Of a stretch of 8,220 bases of DNA, positions 6,918 through 8,220 are shown piece after piece. The first letter of the stretch is position 1; each line of letters opens with the position of its first letter. The position numbers were made by a program, and so were the translations under genes. Below the pieces are notes generated by a model that saw only the letters and a program-made list of their open reading frames with translations, made no database searches and was not told the DNA's origin. The stretch covers positions 1 through 8,220 of the forward strand of contig JACGUK010000048.1 of assembly GCA_024256265.1 (NCBI GenBank). The letters are read 5' to 3'. This DNA is from an archaeon. GTDB lineage: Archaea; Thermoproteota; Nitrososphaeria; Nitrososphaerales; JACAEJ01.

Positions 6918-7424
6918 TTGTGGAAAAAGATTCAAACAAGATTCAAAAAGCAGAAAGGAAGGTTGAATGTGGTAAGGAAGATGATAGAGTTAGGTGTGAG
7001 GATAGATGAGAATAGTAAACTTTATGTGGGCGATGCAGAAATTGACGATACAGCAATTGCTAGAGCGGTTGGTGTTGATAGGAGAGTTGTAAGGAGCACA
7101 ACTAAACAAATTCTAGATAATTCAGAGCTACGTGAGATATTCACAAGAATAAGGCCTGTTGGAGCAAGTCTGGTTGAGGTAGCAAAGATCCTTGATTATA
7201 GCGTTTTAGTTATAAGATCAGACCCTCACAGGCCAGGAGTTATAGCTAGCGTAACCAGTATTGTAGCAAAATATAACTTGGTCGTGAGGCAAGCCTTGGC
7301 CGACGATCCTGATCTAGTCCCTGAGCCTTGTTTAACTCTTGTAATAGACGGCAAGATACCAGCAAAAGCTATCGACGAGATAAGATCTTTACCATTAGTT
7401 AAAAGCTTAACAATGTTAAAGTAG
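6918..7424 (+). CDS. HTH-ACT amino-acid-responsive regulator (COG2061-like)
   Basis: The 168-residue protein matches the archaeal family described as regulators of amino acid metabolism with an ACT domain. The N-terminus MWKKI is typical of the family as I recall it. TTG 6918 is the first start codon after the in-frame stop at 6846-6848, so it is preferred over internal TTG 6963 or ATG 6981. Residues 43-68 (AIARAVGVDRRVVRSTTKQIL) form a helix-turn-helix with the conserved GVDRRVVR. The block LREIFTRIRPVGASLVEVAKIL follows (71-92). Residues of about 95-168 form an ACT domain, with RPGVIASVTSIVAKYNLVVRQA (105-126) and a closing strand at LVKSLTML. ACT domains usually bind amino acids, so it probably adjusts expression to an amino-acid level, but the ligand and target genes are unknown. 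It is divergent from the low-complexity gene and could act on the shared intergenic region; that is inference. Confidence 0.88.
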   Translation: MWKKIQTRFKKQKGRLNVVRKMIELGVRIDENSKLYVGDAEIDDTAIARAVGVDRRVVRSTTKQILDNSELREIFTRIRPVGASLVEVAKILDYSVLVIRSDPHRPGVIASVTSIVAKYNLVVRQALADDPDLVPEPCLTLVIDGKIPAKAIDEIRSLPLVKSLTMLK

Positions 7425-7464
7425 TGCCTCATAAATCTTAACATTATATTGAAATAAAACATTT

Positions 7465-7474
7465 ACCTTAAGGT
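7465..7474. repeat. 10-bp palindrome between convergent genes
   Basis: ACCTTAAGGT is a perfect palindrome in the 76-bp gap between the ends of the regulator gene and serS. With no loop bases it is a poor hairpin. On the minus strand it is followed by TGTTTTATTTC (7463-7453), which could help terminate serS transcripts. It may equally be chance. Confidence 0.25.
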
Positions 7475-7500
7475 TTGACACTAAAATTTCAATGCAGAGC

Positions 7501-8220
7501 CTAATCCCTTTCTATCACTTCTAATCCACTCATGTAAGGTCTAAGGACTTCAGGTATCCTTATAGAACCATCCTTCTCTTGATAGTTCTCCATTATTGCT
7601 ATCAAAGCTCTTTCAGTTGCTATAGCAGTGCTGTTCAATGTGTGAACAAACTTTGGCTTCTCGTTGGGCTTATCTCTATACTTTATGTTCAGCCTTCTTG
7701 CTTGGTAGTTTAAGCAATTGGAGCAACTTACCATCTCTCTATACTTTCCTTGACCTGGCAACCAAGCTTCCAAATCATATTTCTTTGCAGCAACAGTTCC
7801 AAGATCGCCTATACATACGTTCATTATTCTGTAAGGTATTTTGAGTAATTGGAATATTTCCTCAGCGTTTTTTATCAACAACCCATGCTCTTTCCATGAA
7901 TCTTCTGGTCTTGAGAATACAAATTGCTCTACTTTCTCGAATTGATGAACTCTAAAGATTCCTTTTGTATCCCTACCATGAGCCCCTGCTTCTTTTCTAT
8001 AGCAAGGGCTTATTCCAGCATACTTTAGAGGTAATTGCTTTCCATTAAGAATTTCATCTTTATGAAGGCCAGCTATGGCATGCTCAGAAGTAGCCAAGAG
8101 GTAAAGGTCCTCTTCTTCAATCTTATAGATGGCATCTTCAAAATCAGATAGAGCAACACAACCAGCCACGACCTCTCTTCGAAGCATATATGGTGTTTGT
8201 ATTATTGTAAAGCCCTTCTT
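7501..8220 (-). CDS. serS: Seryl-tRNA synthetase, C-terminal catalytic half (5'-partial)
   Basis: The frame stays open to the window edge, so ATG 8187 is internal; 239 residues are visible, about half of the usual length near 450. The N-terminal coiled-coil that grips the long arm of tRNA-Ser lies outside. The visible part begins in class II motif 1 ([12 protein letters not shown]). Next are LLATSEHAI, motif 2 ([26 protein letters not shown], with its Arg at CYRKE), the [24 protein letters not shown] block and motif 3 ([20 protein letters not shown], Arg in ATERA). The chain ends at [18 protein letters not shown]. The enzyme activates serine with ATP and charges tRNA-Ser (and tRNA-Sec where present) in the cytoplasm. 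The motifs are of the standard bacterial/archaeal/eukaryotic SerRS type, not the divergent methanogen type. The promoter is off the window. Confidence 0.97.
   Translation of the reverse strand, partial: [239 protein letters not shown]

Noticed and set aside
1..8220. Mobile elements, CRISPR arrays or defence-system genes
   Set aside because: No transposase or integrase motifs, terminal inverted repeats, regularly spaced direct repeats or defence-protein signatures were found; the genes are chromosomal housekeeping types.

Overview
The window reads as chromosomal DNA from an A+T-rich archaeon. The evidence is a group II chaperonin (thermosome) gene, an archaeal-type geranylgeranyl reductase family flavoprotein, a standard archaeal-type seryl-tRNA synthetase, an archaeal HTH-ACT regulator, TTTAAA-like TATA boxes, GGTGAT-type ribosome binding sites and several TTG starts without a Shine-Dalgarno. 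From memory, the thermosome N-terminal half most resembles thaumarchaeal (Nitrososphaeria-related) sequences. I would place the organism in or near that lineage of the Thermoproteota, but this is an inference.

Left part (1-2655, + strand): a two-gene operon encodes TldD (its N-terminus lies before the window) and TldE/PmbA, with the stop and start codons directly abutting (TAA|ATG). TldD carries the HExxxH metal motif and a C-terminal cysteine. TldE lacks both, as expected for the partner subunit. After a 69-nt gap with its own promoter comes the thermosome gene (2725-4389), followed by a T-run terminator. Next is a geranylgeranyl reductase family FAD protein (4508-5845), whose TTG start is fixed by an in-frame stop just upstream.

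Right part: a minus-strand gene (5896-6558) encodes an unrecognised, cysteine-free, low-complexity protein. It has a tandem duplication of 65 residues and a very basic C-terminal segment. It points away from an HTH-ACT regulator (6918-7424, + strand) across about 360 bp of noncoding DNA that holds a 10-bp inverted repeat and a 9-bp direct repeat. The C-terminal half of serS (7501-8220, - strand) converges on the regulator and runs off the right end.

Apart from tldD-tldE there is no obvious shared pathway. These are mostly housekeeping functions: peptide hydrolysis, protein folding, isoprenoid or lipid reduction, amino-acid sensing and tRNA charging. I see no mobile element, CRISPR array, defence cassette, rRNA or convincing tRNA. 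The least explained items are the 65-residue-repeat protein and the divergent intergenic region beside it.
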